Shown piece by piece: positions 16,825-24,953 of a stretch of 54,978 bases of DNA (its first letter is position 1; each line of letters starts with the position of its first letter). The stretch lies in the NCBI RefSeq assembly GCF_000317495.1, contig NC_019733.1:1-54978 (forward strand), given 5' to 3'. The notes under the pieces were generated by a model. The model made no database searches, was not told the origin of the DNA, and saw only the letters and a list, made by a program, of their open reading frames with translations. The stretch is from Crinalium epipsammum PCC 9333. Its GTDB lineage: Bacteria; Cyanobacteriota; Cyanobacteriia; Cyanobacteriales; PCC-9333. A program made the translations under genes and the position numbers.

Positions 16825-17850
16825 CTAATAAGGCGAATCAAGAAGCTGCATCGCAGACCGCTTGACCTCCTCACCTCTGCGGTCATACCTGGAAGTAGTC
16901 GCAGGGTTGGAATGTCCAGCTAACTTTTGCACAGTTACGATATCAGCGCCCCGATCTAATAGATCGGATATAAAAGTGCGTCTAAAATCGTGAGGACTAA
17001 ACTTCTCAATCCCAGCTTGTTTAGCCCGTCGTTTCAAAATAGTTAACACCGATTGATCAGCCATGTGTACAGAGCCAAGTCGATCAAAACGGTCAACTGA
17101 TACCAGCAATGCACCCTCACTATTTCCTAACCTTTGATTACGCAGATTGACCCAAGCAGCAACAAGGGCGATCCAACCAGCAGGAAGATAAACAATTCTA
17201 TCCTTCCGTCCCTTACCCCTTCGCACCTTCAAACCACCGGATTCCAAATCAAAATCTGCAACAGTCAACTCAACAATCTCACCACGCCTTAAACCACAAC
17301 GAGCGATCGCAATCAGTGCAGCATCACGATAACCTGCTGCTGAATCATCATCTACGCAAACTTTCATCAGTGCTGTAATTTCATTCTTCTTTAAAGCCCG
17401 TCCACTTGGCAGTGAATCACTTTTAACGTTCTGCAAATCAACAGCTTTTGCGTGGTCATCAGCATTCATTAAACCAAGTCGAAAACACTCTTTCATCGCA
17501 CCTCTAAGTGCTGCCAGCATCCGATTAACAGTTGCAGGTGCATACTGATCAGCCAACAGATTACGCAGGGCTGCTGTGTGCTGATACCTTAACTGCCACC
17601 AGGGTAAGTTGATAGCATCCTGTTTGCCACTGGTTAAAATACCAGCCATGACATTAAGAGCATGAAGTTGAGAGCGTCGGGATTTAGGACTCAGCCGTGC
17701 AATGTAAACAGCAGCAGGGTTTTGGTCAAGTCCAAACCTACCAATATCGAATTGTGTGATTTCTTGAGTTGGGTTTTCTTTTACAAGTATGTGAATGGAA
17801 GTTCTCAAATTGTTGACTTCCTTAAAATCCCCAAATGATGGAGGTATCAT
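16825..17850 (-). CDS. Tyrosine recombinase / phage-type integrase
   Basis: Encodes 341 residues from the ATG at 17850, which has AGGA about 9 bases upstream; a TTG 18 bases earlier is in frame but less likely. The N-terminal helical SAM-like domain (residues about 35-150) precedes the catalytic domain: the first Arg in GLRRGEIVEL, a Lys in RRGKGRKDRIVYLP, HDFRRTF (His-x-x-Arg), LAGHSNPATTSRYDRRG with the late His and the nucleophilic Tyr. All catalytic residues appear present. Such enzymes resolve plasmid multimers or integrate elements; location beside relaxase, hairpins and repeats fits a multimer-resolution or element-integration role. No att site could be identified. Confidence 0.85.
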   Translation of the reverse strand: MIPPSFGDFKEVNNLRTSIHILVKENPTQEITQFDIGRFGLDQNPAAVYIARLSPKSRRSQLHALNVMAGILTSGKQDAINLPWWQLRYQHTAALRNLLADQYAPATVNRMLAALRGAMKECFRLGLMNADDHAKAVDLQNVKSDSLPSGRALKKNEITALMKVCVDDDSAAGYRDAALIAIARCGLRRGEIVELTVADFDLESGGLKVRRGKGRKDRIVYLPAGWIALVAAWVNLRNQRLGNSEGALLVSVDRFDRLGSVHMADQSVLTILKRRAKQAGIEKFSPHDFRRTFISDLLDRGADIVTVQKLAGHSNPATTSRYDRRGEEVKRSAMQLLDSPY

Positions 17851-17998
17851 GGTTTTAATTCCTAACAATATGTTTGGTTCTGGGCGATCGCTTTTTCTTG
17901 ACCGGAGGGCGATCGCCCTTTTGATTTAATCAAATCATTTTTGACCTTATATAGACAAGCCTTACATAGACAACACCTCTAAAAAGGGATGTTTGTCT

Positions 17999-18118
17999 GT
18001 GTCAAGTATTCGATTACCCGTTGGTGTAATTGGTCGTAAATTTGATTTGAGTGCGGTTATAGCTCAATCTGAAGGCAGTTTTTCTGAGTGGTCATTGGAA
18101 AAGTGCGATAGCACTTAA
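17999..18118 (+). CDS. Possible 39-residue ORF leading into module C
   Basis: A GTG at 17999 opens a 39-codon frame (VSSIRLPVGVIGRKFDLSAV, ending WSLEKCDST and TAA at 18116). The final ten codons overlap the AAGTGCGATAGCACTT hairpin, and the same end appears with decay before module E (22440-22475), where a stop interrupts it. It therefore looks like a conserved tail of a small plasmid gene or the remnant of one. No family recognised. Confidence 0.3.
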   Translation: MSSIRLPVGVIGRKFDLSAVIAQSEGSFSEWSLEKCDST

Positions 18119-18440
18119 CTACCTAGACTAAGTGCTGTACCAGTCTGCTACCAGTGTCATACCTTGCTAACAAGTCTGTTCAAAGTGTTATACCAGTCTG
18201 TTAGAAGTGTTCTACAGTTAAAACTAGATACAATCTGTGCATTACATCTCTAGTATGTTACTAAGTATGGCAGGTAGTAATGCACTACTAGCGTAGTGCA
18301 ATCGTAAAAAGTACCGTGACTGTTGAAATTCTTTTTCCCTTGTAACACTGCTATCTCTAACTGCCTTGCTGTATTGCACTTTAGCACTTGCTGACTGCCT
18401 TGTTACACTTCAACTTCAGGATGGAAATCTACCAGTAAAG
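18088..18440. repeat. Intergenic repeat module, copy C (long form)
   Basis: Begins with GGTCATTGGAAAAGTGCGAT and the hairpin AAGTGCGATAGCACTT, continues with repeats of TACCAGTCTGTTAGAAGTG type, then the hairpin GCACTACTAGCGTAGTGC near 18283, the string GTAAAAAGTACCGTGA and a series of TAACTGCCTTG repeats. It is nearly collinear with copy E at 22438-22890, so one is a duplication of the other. Copy C sits between the recombinase and the DUF1517 gene. Confidence 0.8.
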
Positions 18441-18503
18441 GGGAAAGGGGAAAGGGAAAAATTAAGCTTTTCCCCTTTAACCGAATAAGAGCAATAAGTC
18501 TAA

Positions 18504-19607
18504 TCAAGTGATTTGAATCATATCTTTGTACTTAGTCAACAACTGATCATAAGTGAGACTGTCCGTTTCCTCTTGAGGACTCCAAAGCAACTCAAAAATT
18601 AGCAAATGGTCGGATGGAATCGCCGCAAGATGCACTAACGTTTGCTTGAGCGCATCTGGTGAGAGGATTTCATCAAACAGCGGCTTGTCATTTTCAGTTC
18701 CGATCAGCAGCGTTACGACAATGTAGGCAGCGGAGTCTTGATCTTGGTTGGGACTAATGGGTGTATTTCTGCTAACTCTGCCATTAACATGAGCTAGAGT
18801 TTCAGCATTAAATTTACTACGTTCCTCAACGGAGAATTGATTAAAGATCGTTTCTGCTTCTTTTCTACTCCGAACGACTTGGGAAATGGCTAGTACATGA
18901 CTCCAGTATTCAGGCGATCGCAGCAGCGCTAAAGCTGCTTCTTGTAACAGTTCCGTTAGTCCCTCTGAAGTCTGTGTATCAGCATTAACAGCAACATCAG
19001 ACAGTTGAGATTGAATATTTCGGGCTATCGCCACCAGTGCTACTTGTACCTTACTGACAGTGACAATATCATTCTCTAGCTTCTCATTGCTTGAGCTAGT
19101 AGAGCTATTCGGCTTCATTATTGCCGCCAGAATAAAGTAAACCCCAAAAAACACACCCGCTATTCCCACTACCGCCCAGAAAGCTAACCAAGAGAACGCT
19201 AACTCATCAGAGGAAGTTGAGCTAGAAGAATAGATCGTAGTAGTAGTTGTTGTGTTGTAGTTACTTGGACTGGAATTAGAGTTAGAAGGTACAGAGCGTT
19301 TCTCGAAGGAACCTCCCTTAACGCGCCCACCAGTATTCCCTCGATTAGAATTTGTGGGACTCGAAGTAGAATTAGAAGGCGAAGAGCTTCTAGAACTACC
19401 GGAACTTGACCCGGAGGTGGAAGATGAAGAACTTTTGCTAAATGAGCCACCGCCGCTACGTCCACCACTACTTGCGGCATAGGCTTGATTGCTTGTATTT
19501 AGCCATTTCCCTAAGTTTTTAGTCGGCAATTGCATTTCAACGCCGTTGAGGAAAGAGAAACTAAGGACTGTAGCGCAGAGGAACTGAAACTTTGATTTTA
19601 GTCGCAT
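18504..19607 (-). CDS. DUF1517-family membrane protein
   Basis: About 367 residues from the ATG at 19607 (a TTG at 19643 with an AAAGG upstream is the alternative). An N-terminal hydrophobic segment (FQFLCATVLSFSFLNG) looks like a signal peptide or anchor; SSGGRSGGGSF followed by a very long Ser/Gly/Asn-rich stretch is the typical DUF1517 leader; one clear transmembrane helix follows (AFWAVVGIAGVFFGVYFILAA), then a soluble alpha/beta domain of about 220 residues containing VSKVQVALVAIARNIQSQL and AAYIVVTLLIGT. DUF1517 proteins are widespread in cyanobacteria and plant chloroplasts, are membrane-associated, and have no settled function. The Ser tract here is unusually long. It lies on the minus strand, downstream of module D. 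Confidence 0.8.
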   Translation of the reverse strand: MRLKSKFQFLCATVLSFSFLNGVEMQLPTKNLGKWLNTSNQAYAASSGGRSGGGSFSKSSSSSTSGSSSGSSRSSSPSNSTSSPTNSNRGNTGGRVKGGSFEKRSVPSNSNSSPSNYNTTTTTTIYSSSSTSSDELAFSWLAFWAVVGIAGVFFGVYFILAAIMKPNSSTSSSNEKLENDIVTVSKVQVALVAIARNIQSQLSDVAVNADTQTSEGLTELLQEAALALLRSPEYWSHVLAISQVVRSRKEAETIFNQFSVEERSKFNAETLAHVNGRVSRNTPISPNQDQDSAAYIVVTLLIGTENDKPLFDEILSPDALKQTLVHLAAIPSDHLLIFELLWSPQEETDSLTYDQLLTKYKDMIQIT

Positions 19608-19811
19608 AGAAGTTTCAATCGTAAATTCCTTTTGTTTCCCCAACTTAGCCTTTAATCATCTGCGGTGTCGAGGTTTGACTTCTCCCAATCTGCTATGATA
19701 TCGGGAAGGCGATCGCGCGTTTTCTGAAGTTGCTGTTCCCATCGCCAACGTGCAATTGCCGCATGGTTTCCTGAATTTATTACTTAGTAACAGACTAGGT
19801 ATTGCACTAAC

Positions 19812-19829
19812 GCACTACTAACGTAGTGC
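19812..19829. repeat. Module hairpin, copy D, with a MITE-end fragment just after it
   Basis: GCACTACTAACGTAGTGC is a perfect 7-bp-stem hairpin identical to copy B. About 33 bases later, TATCACCGTGCCAAAA (19862-19877) matches the terminal inverted repeat of the complete miniature transposon at 47804. The tail repeats of the other modules are missing, so this copy is truncated. The rest of 19644-19942 shows no gene. Confidence 0.6.
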
Positions 19830-19942
19830 CGACTAAAAGCTGCTCTCTCTGTTGAGTTTGGTATCACCGTGCCAAAATTCTCAATAACATTAAAGCCACT
19901 GAAAATTAGAAGCTTTTTACTTTAAATGTGAAAGAGTGATGA

Positions 19943-20578
19943 TCAGCTAACTTTCAACACTTTCCAGCCAGTCTGAATACCAACTTTCCCAGATTTTACA
20001 AAGCTGAAACTACCACGATTGAAGGTGCGATCATTCCCCTTTACTGTTGGCTTTACACCAATAAGTTGTTTTACTTCAGCACTGGTCAAAATCCACCCTG
20101 AAGCTGCTGCCTGCTCTAGTTCCTTGTAATGACGTAGGGGTTCGTGTTGAGCAATTGCGATCGCTTCCATTGCATTAATTAACCTTTGCATTTCGCCCTG
20201 TCCATCAGCTAAAACCATGTCTGATGAACTGCCGAGCAAACCGTTCGGCGGATGGTCGGTGAACTGTTCGGTGGATGGTTCGCTGAACTGTACCGAGCGA
20301 AGATCAGAAACATCAGCAAGACTAGGAACAAAGTCTTCAAGCTTTCCGCCGGATGATAAGTGACTATCCAATCTATCCAACTCTTCTAACTGATGAGTGC
20401 TAATCCAAGAGCGAGTACCGTCTTTTACAGGTTTAACATTTGCAGTTTTTAACCGCTCATAAAATGCAGTTTTGCCGATGCCATATTTAGACATCAGATC
20501 TTTAGTTCCAATCCGATCTAGCTCAGTATTATTTAAAATGTCCATAACAACACCAGGTTTGTTAGTTATCTCCAGCAT
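19943..20578 (-). CDS. Plasmid DNA-binding protein with N-terminal helix-turn-helix
   Basis: Encodes 211 residues; a second possible start is the ATG at 20545. Residues 20-70 read like a helix-turn-helix (IGTKDLMSKYGIGKTAFYER, then KPVKDGTRSWISTHQLEEL), a pattern found in MerR/excisionase-like plasmid regulators. A Ser/Pro-rich middle (SEPSTEQFTDHPPNG) is encoded by iteron-like repeats, and the C-terminal third (ILTSAEVKQLIGVKP, then GSFSFVKSGKVGIQTGWKV) looks like a second small DNA-binding or dimerisation domain. Four 11-bp near-palindromic repeats sit 41-84 bases upstream of the start. This is likely an autoregulated plasmid regulator or initiator that binds those repeats. Confidence 0.6.
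   Translation of the reverse strand: MLEITNKPGVVMDILNNTELDRIGTKDLMSKYGIGKTAFYERLKTANVKPVKDGTRSWISTHQLEELDRLDSHLSSGGKLEDFVPSLADVSDLRSVQFSEPSTEQFTDHPPNGLLGSSSDMVLADGQGEMQRLINAMEAIAIAQHEPLRHYKELEQAAASGWILTSAEVKQLIGVKPTVKGNDRTFNRGSFSFVKSGKVGIQTGWKVLKVS
20243..20288. repeat. Four 11-bp operator-like repeats inside the HTH gene
   Basis: GTTCGGCGGAT (20243), GGTCGGTGAAC (20254), GTTCGGTGGAT (20266) and GTTCGCTGAAC (20278) are variants of the same 11-bp dyad found upstream of the gene. They encode the Ser/Pro-rich linker, so the coding sequence seems to double as a binding-site array. Confidence 0.6.
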
Positions 20579-20618
20579 TGTTGCAGCGTTGCTGGGGCTT
20601 TTAAATAATTATAATGCA

Positions 20619-20662
20619 GTTCACCGGAAGTTCACCGAACGTTCACTGAACGTTCACAGGAC
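20619..20662. promoter_or_regulatory. Four tandem 11-bp near-palindromic repeats (operator or iterons)
   Basis: GTTCACCGGAA, GTTCACCGAAC, GTTCACTGAAC and GTTCACAGGAC follow one another without spacing from 20619. The third is palindromic except for its centre. They lie directly upstream of the HTH gene on the minus strand and between it and the divergent small membrane-protein gene, so they may control both. Confidence 0.75.
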
Positions 20663-20764
20663 ATTGGGGTAAATGTTGCATGGCTGACACCCTGAGCGTC
20701 GGGGATGAGGCCCTGCCTGGTATAACGCCTAGAATAGACACAGCTTGAGTTATAGTATCTGACC

Positions 20765-21025
20765 ATGCAATCTGAACACAACGAACCTCTTAAACAAACT
20801 TGGCGGAGTAGAGCAACTAAATTTTTATTGGGTTCACTTCTGGGGTCTTTCTTGATCCTAATTCCTCTCTCCTATTGCATATACTTCACACCGTCAGCCG
20901 TTCATCTCGTTCATTACATTGGTTCGGCTACCTTTATATTGCTGTGTGGGGCATTCTCCACAAAGTTTGGAAATCGGTTTTTGCACCTCCTTGCTCTTCT
21001 GCTAGAATCAATGCCTACCAGTTGA
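20765..21025 (+). CDS. Small two-span membrane protein
   Basis: Encodes 86 residues from the ATG at 20765. A basic N-terminus (KQTWRSRATK) is followed by two hydrophobic segments (FLLGSLLGSFLILIPLSYC and YIGSATFILLCGAF), predicting two membrane helices with both ends in the cytoplasm. No family recognised. It is divergent from the HTH gene across the 11-bp repeats. A second overlapping frame (20875-21123) is Cys/His-rich but lacks a ribosome-binding site and was not called. Confidence 0.45.
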   Translation: MQSEHNEPLKQTWRSRATKFLLGSLLGSFLILIPLSYCIYFTPSAVHLVHYIGSATFILLCGAFSTKFGNRFLHLLALLLESMPTS

Positions 21026-21226
21026 CAAGATACAGCACTAAGATCACTCAAACCTGCTATGGTGTCCATCAGCAGTTGCTAAATACGTTGTGGCGATTGG
21101 GGAAGTTTTTGATAGTTAATTAATTTTGGCTACTATTAAATGTTGATCACACATTAAAATATAGGTCTGTATATATAACATATATAGTAGAATCATTACC
21201 AACTTCACCTATATAAACCTATATCA

Positions 21227-21511
21227 CTTATAGCTGTAGAAGTTCCCAAGGTAGCAGACGCTAACGCGCCTTCACTCTTAGTAGAAGCAGTTGCAGTAGA
21301 GCAAGACGCTAACGCGCCTGTTGCAGACCCAGATTTTAATTCCCTAGAAATAAATTCTGCACTCCTACCCGACTTAGAAACATTTCCTGGTATATCGGAA
21401 CCCGCACCACCATTAGAACTAGAAAGAATAGAGGAAGCAGCAGCAGCCAAGTGCGTACAATTTCCCCATTTTGGCACGATGATGCCAATTCGCCAACAGC
21501 GTTCGCGCTAG
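21227..21511 (+). pseudogene. Decayed C-terminal copy of the gene at 23066
   Basis: One frame reads VEQDANAPVADPDFNSLEIN and continues with SALLPDLETFPGISEPAPP, closely matching the acidic repeat region of the protein at 23066 (residues about 193-235, e.g. DANAPVADPKLNSLEVEATL). There is no start region, and the reading runs into a miniature-transposon end at about 21450 before stopping at TAG (21509). It is a fragment left by duplication and transposon-associated rearrangement. 21026-21226 has no visible gene. Confidence 0.7.
21450..21487 (+). mobile_element. Miniature-transposon end fragment
   Basis: AGTGCGTACAATTTCCCCAT followed by TTTGGCACGATGATGCC matches the terminal inverted repeat of the complete element at 47804-48011. 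It truncates the decayed gene copy and sits about 120 bases before the GC-rich VOC gene. Confidence 0.65.
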
Positions 21512-21606
21512 AATGGGCGGAAATGTCTTCCAAGCCAATAAAGTGCGCGACTGCAAGCACATCGTTGACTCCGGTTTCAGGGGGCTCATCTTAATGGAGA
21601 AGTGAC

Positions 21607-22092
21607 ATGGAAAAGCCAGCAAAGAACACGATCTGCCTTTGGTACGATGGCACTGCCGAGGACGCGGCGCGGTTTTACGCAGAGACCTTTCCCGATTCGT
21701 CCGTGGATGCAGTACACCACGCACCGGGAGACTTTCCGTCGGGGAAGCAAGGGGACGTGTTGACCGTCGAGTTTACCGTGATGGGAATTCCCTGCCTCGG
21801 ACTCAACGGCGGGCCTGCATTCAAGCACAATGAAGCGTTCTCGTTTCAGGTCGCAACCGTTGATCAAGCAGAAACGGATCGCTACTGGAACGCGATCATC
21901 GGCAACGGTGGACAGGAAAGTGCGTGCGGCTGGTGCAGAGACAAATGGGGAGTGTCCTGGCAGATTACGCCTCTCGCCCTAACGAAAGCGGTCACCGATG
22001 CCGATCCTGCTGCCGCCAAGCGTGCGTTCGATGCGATGATGCAGATGAAAAAGATCGACATCGCTGCGATCGAGGCGGCGCTTGGCGGTTGA
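21607..22092 (+). CDS. VOC-family (PhnB/3-demethylubiquinone-methyltransferase-like) protein
   Basis: Encodes 161 residues from the ATG at 21607 with GGAG upstream. Two glyoxalase-type half-folds are visible: CLWYDGTAEDAARFYAETFP at the N-terminus (typical of PhnB-like VOC proteins) and a middle NGGPAFKHNEAFSFQVATVD, followed by DKWGVSWQITP near residue 110, the usual C-terminal signature. Members are small dimeric proteins with poorly known roles, some annotated as 3-demethylubiquinone methyltransferase. The coding sequence is clearly richer in G and C than its neighbours and uses GC-ending codons, so it was probably acquired from a GC-rich bacterium. It lies between a miniature-transposon end and repeat module E. 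Confidence 0.8.
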   Translation: MEKPAKNTICLWYDGTAEDAARFYAETFPDSSVDAVHHAPGDFPSGKQGDVLTVEFTVMGIPCLGLNGGPAFKHNEAFSFQVATVDQAETDRYWNAIIGNGGQESACGWCRDKWGVSWQITPLALTKAVTDADPAAAKRAFDAMMQMKKIDIAAIEAALGG

Positions 22093-22437
22093 TCTGACAA
22101 TCTTCGAGGCGTGCATCAAGGAGGCACAAACACTCTGTCGTCTTGTGCAATAAAGTTTTCCAACTCAAATTCGCCGACTTCTTGCGCTTGGGCAACGGTG
22201 CTAAAGAATTGCCCGACTCGTGATCCAGTTATCAACTACTGACGGTTTGCAAAAAGGACGTTCTTGGAACCAATTCCATTTTAAACCACCATTTGTCAGG
22301 GTTTAATCATATTATCCTTACTTAAATACTGAAATTTTTGTGGTATTTCGCATTTAACGGCTGTTGAGCTACTGTTGATATGTTAAACATCGTTAATTTG
22401 CTTTGGTGGCGGTTGTAGGGCAATAGTACGGCAGTTT

Positions 22438-22890
22438 TTAAAAGTGGTCATTAGAAAAGTGCGATAGCACTTAACTTCCTCTACTAAGTATTATACCCGT
22501 CTGTCACTAGAACAATACTAAGTGATTCACGGTTTTATATCAGTCTGTTACCAGTGTCATACCTTGTTAACAAACTTGTTAAAAGTGTTGTACCAGTCTG
22601 TTAGAAGTGCTATACACTTACTAATAGGCACAAGACGCGCGTAGTCTACCTAGTCTGTTACTAAGTGTTGTAAGTAGTAACGCACTACTAGCGTAGTGCA
22701 ATCGTAAAAAGTACCGTGATTGTTGAAATTCTTTTCCCTGTGGCATTGCACTTTAGCACTTTTTGACTGCCTTGTAACACCGCTATCTCTAACTGCCTTG
22801 CTATACTGCACTTGCTGATTACCGTGTTGTACTGCTATCTCTAACTGCCTAGTGACACTTCAACTGATAACTACCTTGTCGCACTTCTAA
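22438..22890. repeat. Intergenic repeat module, copy E (long form)
   Basis: Carries the same series as copy C: GTGGTCATTAGAAAAGTGCG with the AAGTGCGATAGCACTT hairpin, several TACCAGTCTGTTAGAAGTG repeats, the GCACTACTAGCGTAGTGC hairpin near 22682, GTAAAAAGTACCGTGATTG and a longer run of CTATCTCTAACTGCC repeats. It is the leader of the gene at 23066. Between 22093 and 22437 nothing convincing is seen apart from a short decayed stretch on the minus strand (about 22142-22230). Confidence 0.8.
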
Positions 22891-23065
22891 CAGTTCTGCT
22901 ACATCTTAATTCCTTGTCATACTTTGATCAATTAGATGCGCTTGAAGTGCAATCACACTCAACTGTTAAAACTTAGTATTACATCAGTCTGTTATCAGTA
23001 GTTTACTCTTACTTATAGGTATGTTATTACAGTATGATGCTAAGTAAATGACTCAGTAACATACT

Positions 23066-23941
23066 ATGGCAACAGATAAAAAACATATTGCAGTGTACTT
23101 GGATAAGGGAAATGAAAAATCCTTAATGGAGTACATCAAACAGCATGGTGGTATTAAGTACAGTGCTGCGGTTAATCAAATTCTTGCTACTTTCTTTGGT
23201 AACTCACTTAGTAACTTACCAGTAACAGATGAGCTAGAGGCAACTATCACAAGGATTGTGGAGGAGCAGTTAAGTAAATTACCGAGTATTACACCTAGTG
23301 ACTTACCAAGTGCTGAAGTGCTGGAACGACTTAGTACTTTAGAGAATAAGTTAGAAGATTTAAGTAATATACCAGAAACAATACCAGGTAATATACTAGA
23401 GCAGGAAGTGGTAGAGCCTGAGCAAATACTTAGTAACATACCAGGTATCGCACCTAGTGAAGTGGGAAGTGTTAGCCTAGAGGTGGCAGAAACGGCTAGG
23501 CAGTTAGAGGAAGAAGCAGCAGAAAAACTTGAATCATTAGTAGTTGAGGTAGATGCGATCGCACAATCGCCCGATACTAGCGATGAACCAGACCCAGAAT
23601 TAAATGCTCTAGAACTCAATTCTGCACTTGAACCAGTTGCAGCAGAAATAGACGCTAACGCGCCTGTAGCAGACCCAAAATTAAATTCCCTAGAAGTAGA
23701 AGCTACACTTGAAACAGACTTAGAAACAGACCCTGGTTTATCTGAAGCTGCACCACCCTCAGAACCCGTAAGTGAGCCAACACCAAACACTGAAACTGAA
23801 CTGCTTTCTGGGGTTCAAGTTTGCAAGCTGCTTAAAATAAAAGATTACCAACTGTCAAAGATGAGCAGTGATGAAATCAAAGCCCTTGGTTTTGAACGAG
23901 TAAGGATGGGGAGGAGAAGCAAATATCGAAAGTTATTATAA
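23066..23941 (+). CDS. Plasmid DNA-binding protein with acidic repeat region
   Basis: Encodes 291 residues. The N-terminus (KHIAVYLDKGNEKSLMEYIK, then YSAAVNQILATFF) resembles a ribbon-helix-helix or short HTH domain; the middle 190 residues are very acidic and repetitive (Leu-Ser-Asn-Ile-Pro type units, then DANAPVADPKLNSLEVEA); the C-terminal 45 residues (SGVQVCKLLKIKDYQLSKMS, then FERVRMGRRSKYRKLL) look like a compact basic DNA-binding element. The coding DNA itself repeats the motif TTAGTAACATACC, also present just before the ATG (AGTAACATACT at 23056), so the protein may bind its own gene. Possibly a partition or copy-control factor. A decayed partial copy lies at 21227-21511. Confidence 0.6.
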   Translation: MATDKKHIAVYLDKGNEKSLMEYIKQHGGIKYSAAVNQILATFFGNSLSNLPVTDELEATITRIVEEQLSKLPSITPSDLPSAEVLERLSTLENKLEDLSNIPETIPGNILEQEVVEPEQILSNIPGIAPSEVGSVSLEVAETARQLEEEAAEKLESLVVEVDAIAQSPDTSDEPDPELNALELNSALEPVAAEIDANAPVADPKLNSLEVEATLETDLETDPGLSEAAPPSEPVSEPTPNTETELLSGVQVCKLLKIKDYQLSKMSSDEIKALGFERVRMGRRSKYRKLL

Positions 23942-23980
23942 AGAACACTGCTTTTTAGTAATTAACCTATTTCTGCTTTC

Positions 23981-24042
23981 ATAATAATTTCTACAAATCA
24001 AACAGGTATAGGCTTTCAGCCAAGTGCGTACAATTTTCCCGT
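23981..24042 (-). mobile_element. Miniature-transposon fragment at the left edge of the biosynthetic island
   Basis: AATAATTTCTACAA, CTTTCAGCC and GCGTACAATTTTCCCGTTT occur in the same order and spacing as on the complementary strand of the complete element at 47804-48011, but the last bases of the terminal repeat (GGCACGGTGATGCC) are missing. It is therefore a truncated copy. Confidence 0.65.
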
Positions 24043-24050
24043 TTAGTTAC

Positions 24051-24635
24051 TCACTCAACTACCCTCACAGAGCCATGTATTCTTTGAATTATGTTAATAG
24101 CTGAAGGATTACTTCGAGCGTAAAAACTTGCTAGATAGAGAGTTTCATTCTTATTGTAACGGACTAGCATAATGATAGTTTCTGCTTCCGGCTCAGAAAT
24201 CCATAATCTAACTGCTTCTCGCCCACCGACAGTAAGTTTGCCTCTTTGAGTCAAGCGACTACCCGATCCACTTGCAGATCTGAATGTTTGAGCTACAACT
24301 TTTTCAAAGGCTCCGCGTTCAATTTGAATATCAGTTTTAATAATGTTAGGTGGCAAACCATCGCCTCCTCTTTTGGGTAATTTTTGATTTGTGATAATTA
24401 AAAGTTCTCTAGGGGTAGTCCCTGGTGGATTTTGCGTTCTTTCAACCAACCAGTTAGAGGGATAAGAAATTGAGAACTCCTTGGGTACTAGATAAGTTTT
24501 TAATTTAGTCTCTGTTGTCCTTGGATTATTTTGTGCGGTACTCGGTTGTATTCCTGTAACTGTCTTGGGCAGTGTTAAAGTTCCTTGCATAGCTAGAATT
24601 GATATACCTATTGAGAGCCAAAGTGGGAATTTCAT
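24051..24635 (-). CDS. Secreted or thylakoid-lumen-type protein (PsbP-like fold possible)
   Basis: Encodes 194 residues with an N-terminal signal peptide (FPLWLSIGISILAMQGTLTL). The mature part begins after a Thr/Asn-rich spacer and contains FSISYPSNWLVERT, typical of the PsbP-like/DUF1795 fold, then a glycine-basic loop (PKRGGDGLPPNIIKTDIQIE) and GGREAVRLWISEPEAETIIM with beta-strand alternation to the end. Such proteins are periplasmic or lumenal and of unknown role. It is transcribed in the same direction as the biosynthetic cluster but is separated from it by a miniature transposon, so it is probably not part of the pathway. Confidence 0.6.
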   Translation of the reverse strand: MKFPLWLSIGISILAMQGTLTLPKTVTGIQPSTAQNNPRTTETKLKTYLVPKEFSISYPSNWLVERTQNPPGTTPRELLIITNQKLPKRGGDGLPPNIIKTDIQIERGAFEKVVAQTFRSASGSGSRLTQRGKLTVGGREAVRLWISEPEAETIIMLVRYNKNETLYLASFYARSNPSAINIIQRIHGSVRVVE

Positions 24636-24672
24636 AAGTTTTTATTTGAGCTACCTGATTTTTTACATAATA

Positions 24673-24915
24673 GGCGTAAATAGAAGGTTCGTGTCACCAG
24701 GTGCAGCCTTGTAAAGTTTTGTAAAAATGACCCATTTTTTCGGCTTAATTGATAAGAAATACAAATGATAACTTTGAATAAAATATTGGAATAACTTATC
24801 AAAGTGTCGTAAAAACTGGCGACGTTTATCAGAAATAGATAAACGCTGAAACTTATACAGGGCAAATGATTCAACTACTCGCTGCACTTGGTGACACGAA
24901 CCTTCTATTTACGCC
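24673..24915. mobile_element. 243-bp miniature inverted-repeat element with 35-bp ends
   Basis: The first 35 bases (GGCGTAAATAGAAGGTTCGT and on to GTGCAGC) match the reverse complement of the last 35 bases with one difference. The inside is AT-rich and encodes only short overlapping frames, so it is non-autonomous or the remnant of a small transposon. No target duplication is evident at the edges. It separates the secreted-protein gene from the biosynthetic cluster. Confidence 0.85.
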
Positions 24916-24953
24916 GAGTTGTGGCAATAAAAAATACTATTTACCCAGAATAC

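Noticed and set aside
16680-16886. 68-residue minus-strand frame after the recombinase
   Set aside because: It overlaps the end of the recombinase gene in another frame, with no ribosome-binding site or family.
21419-22195. Several minus-strand frames opposite the VOC gene
   Set aside because: They are by-products of the GC-rich gene on the plus strand, with Arg/Pro/Ser-rich nonsense translations.
24663-24887. 74-residue frame on the minus strand
   Set aside because: It lies inside the 243-bp miniature transposon, including its inverted end, and shows no known domain.
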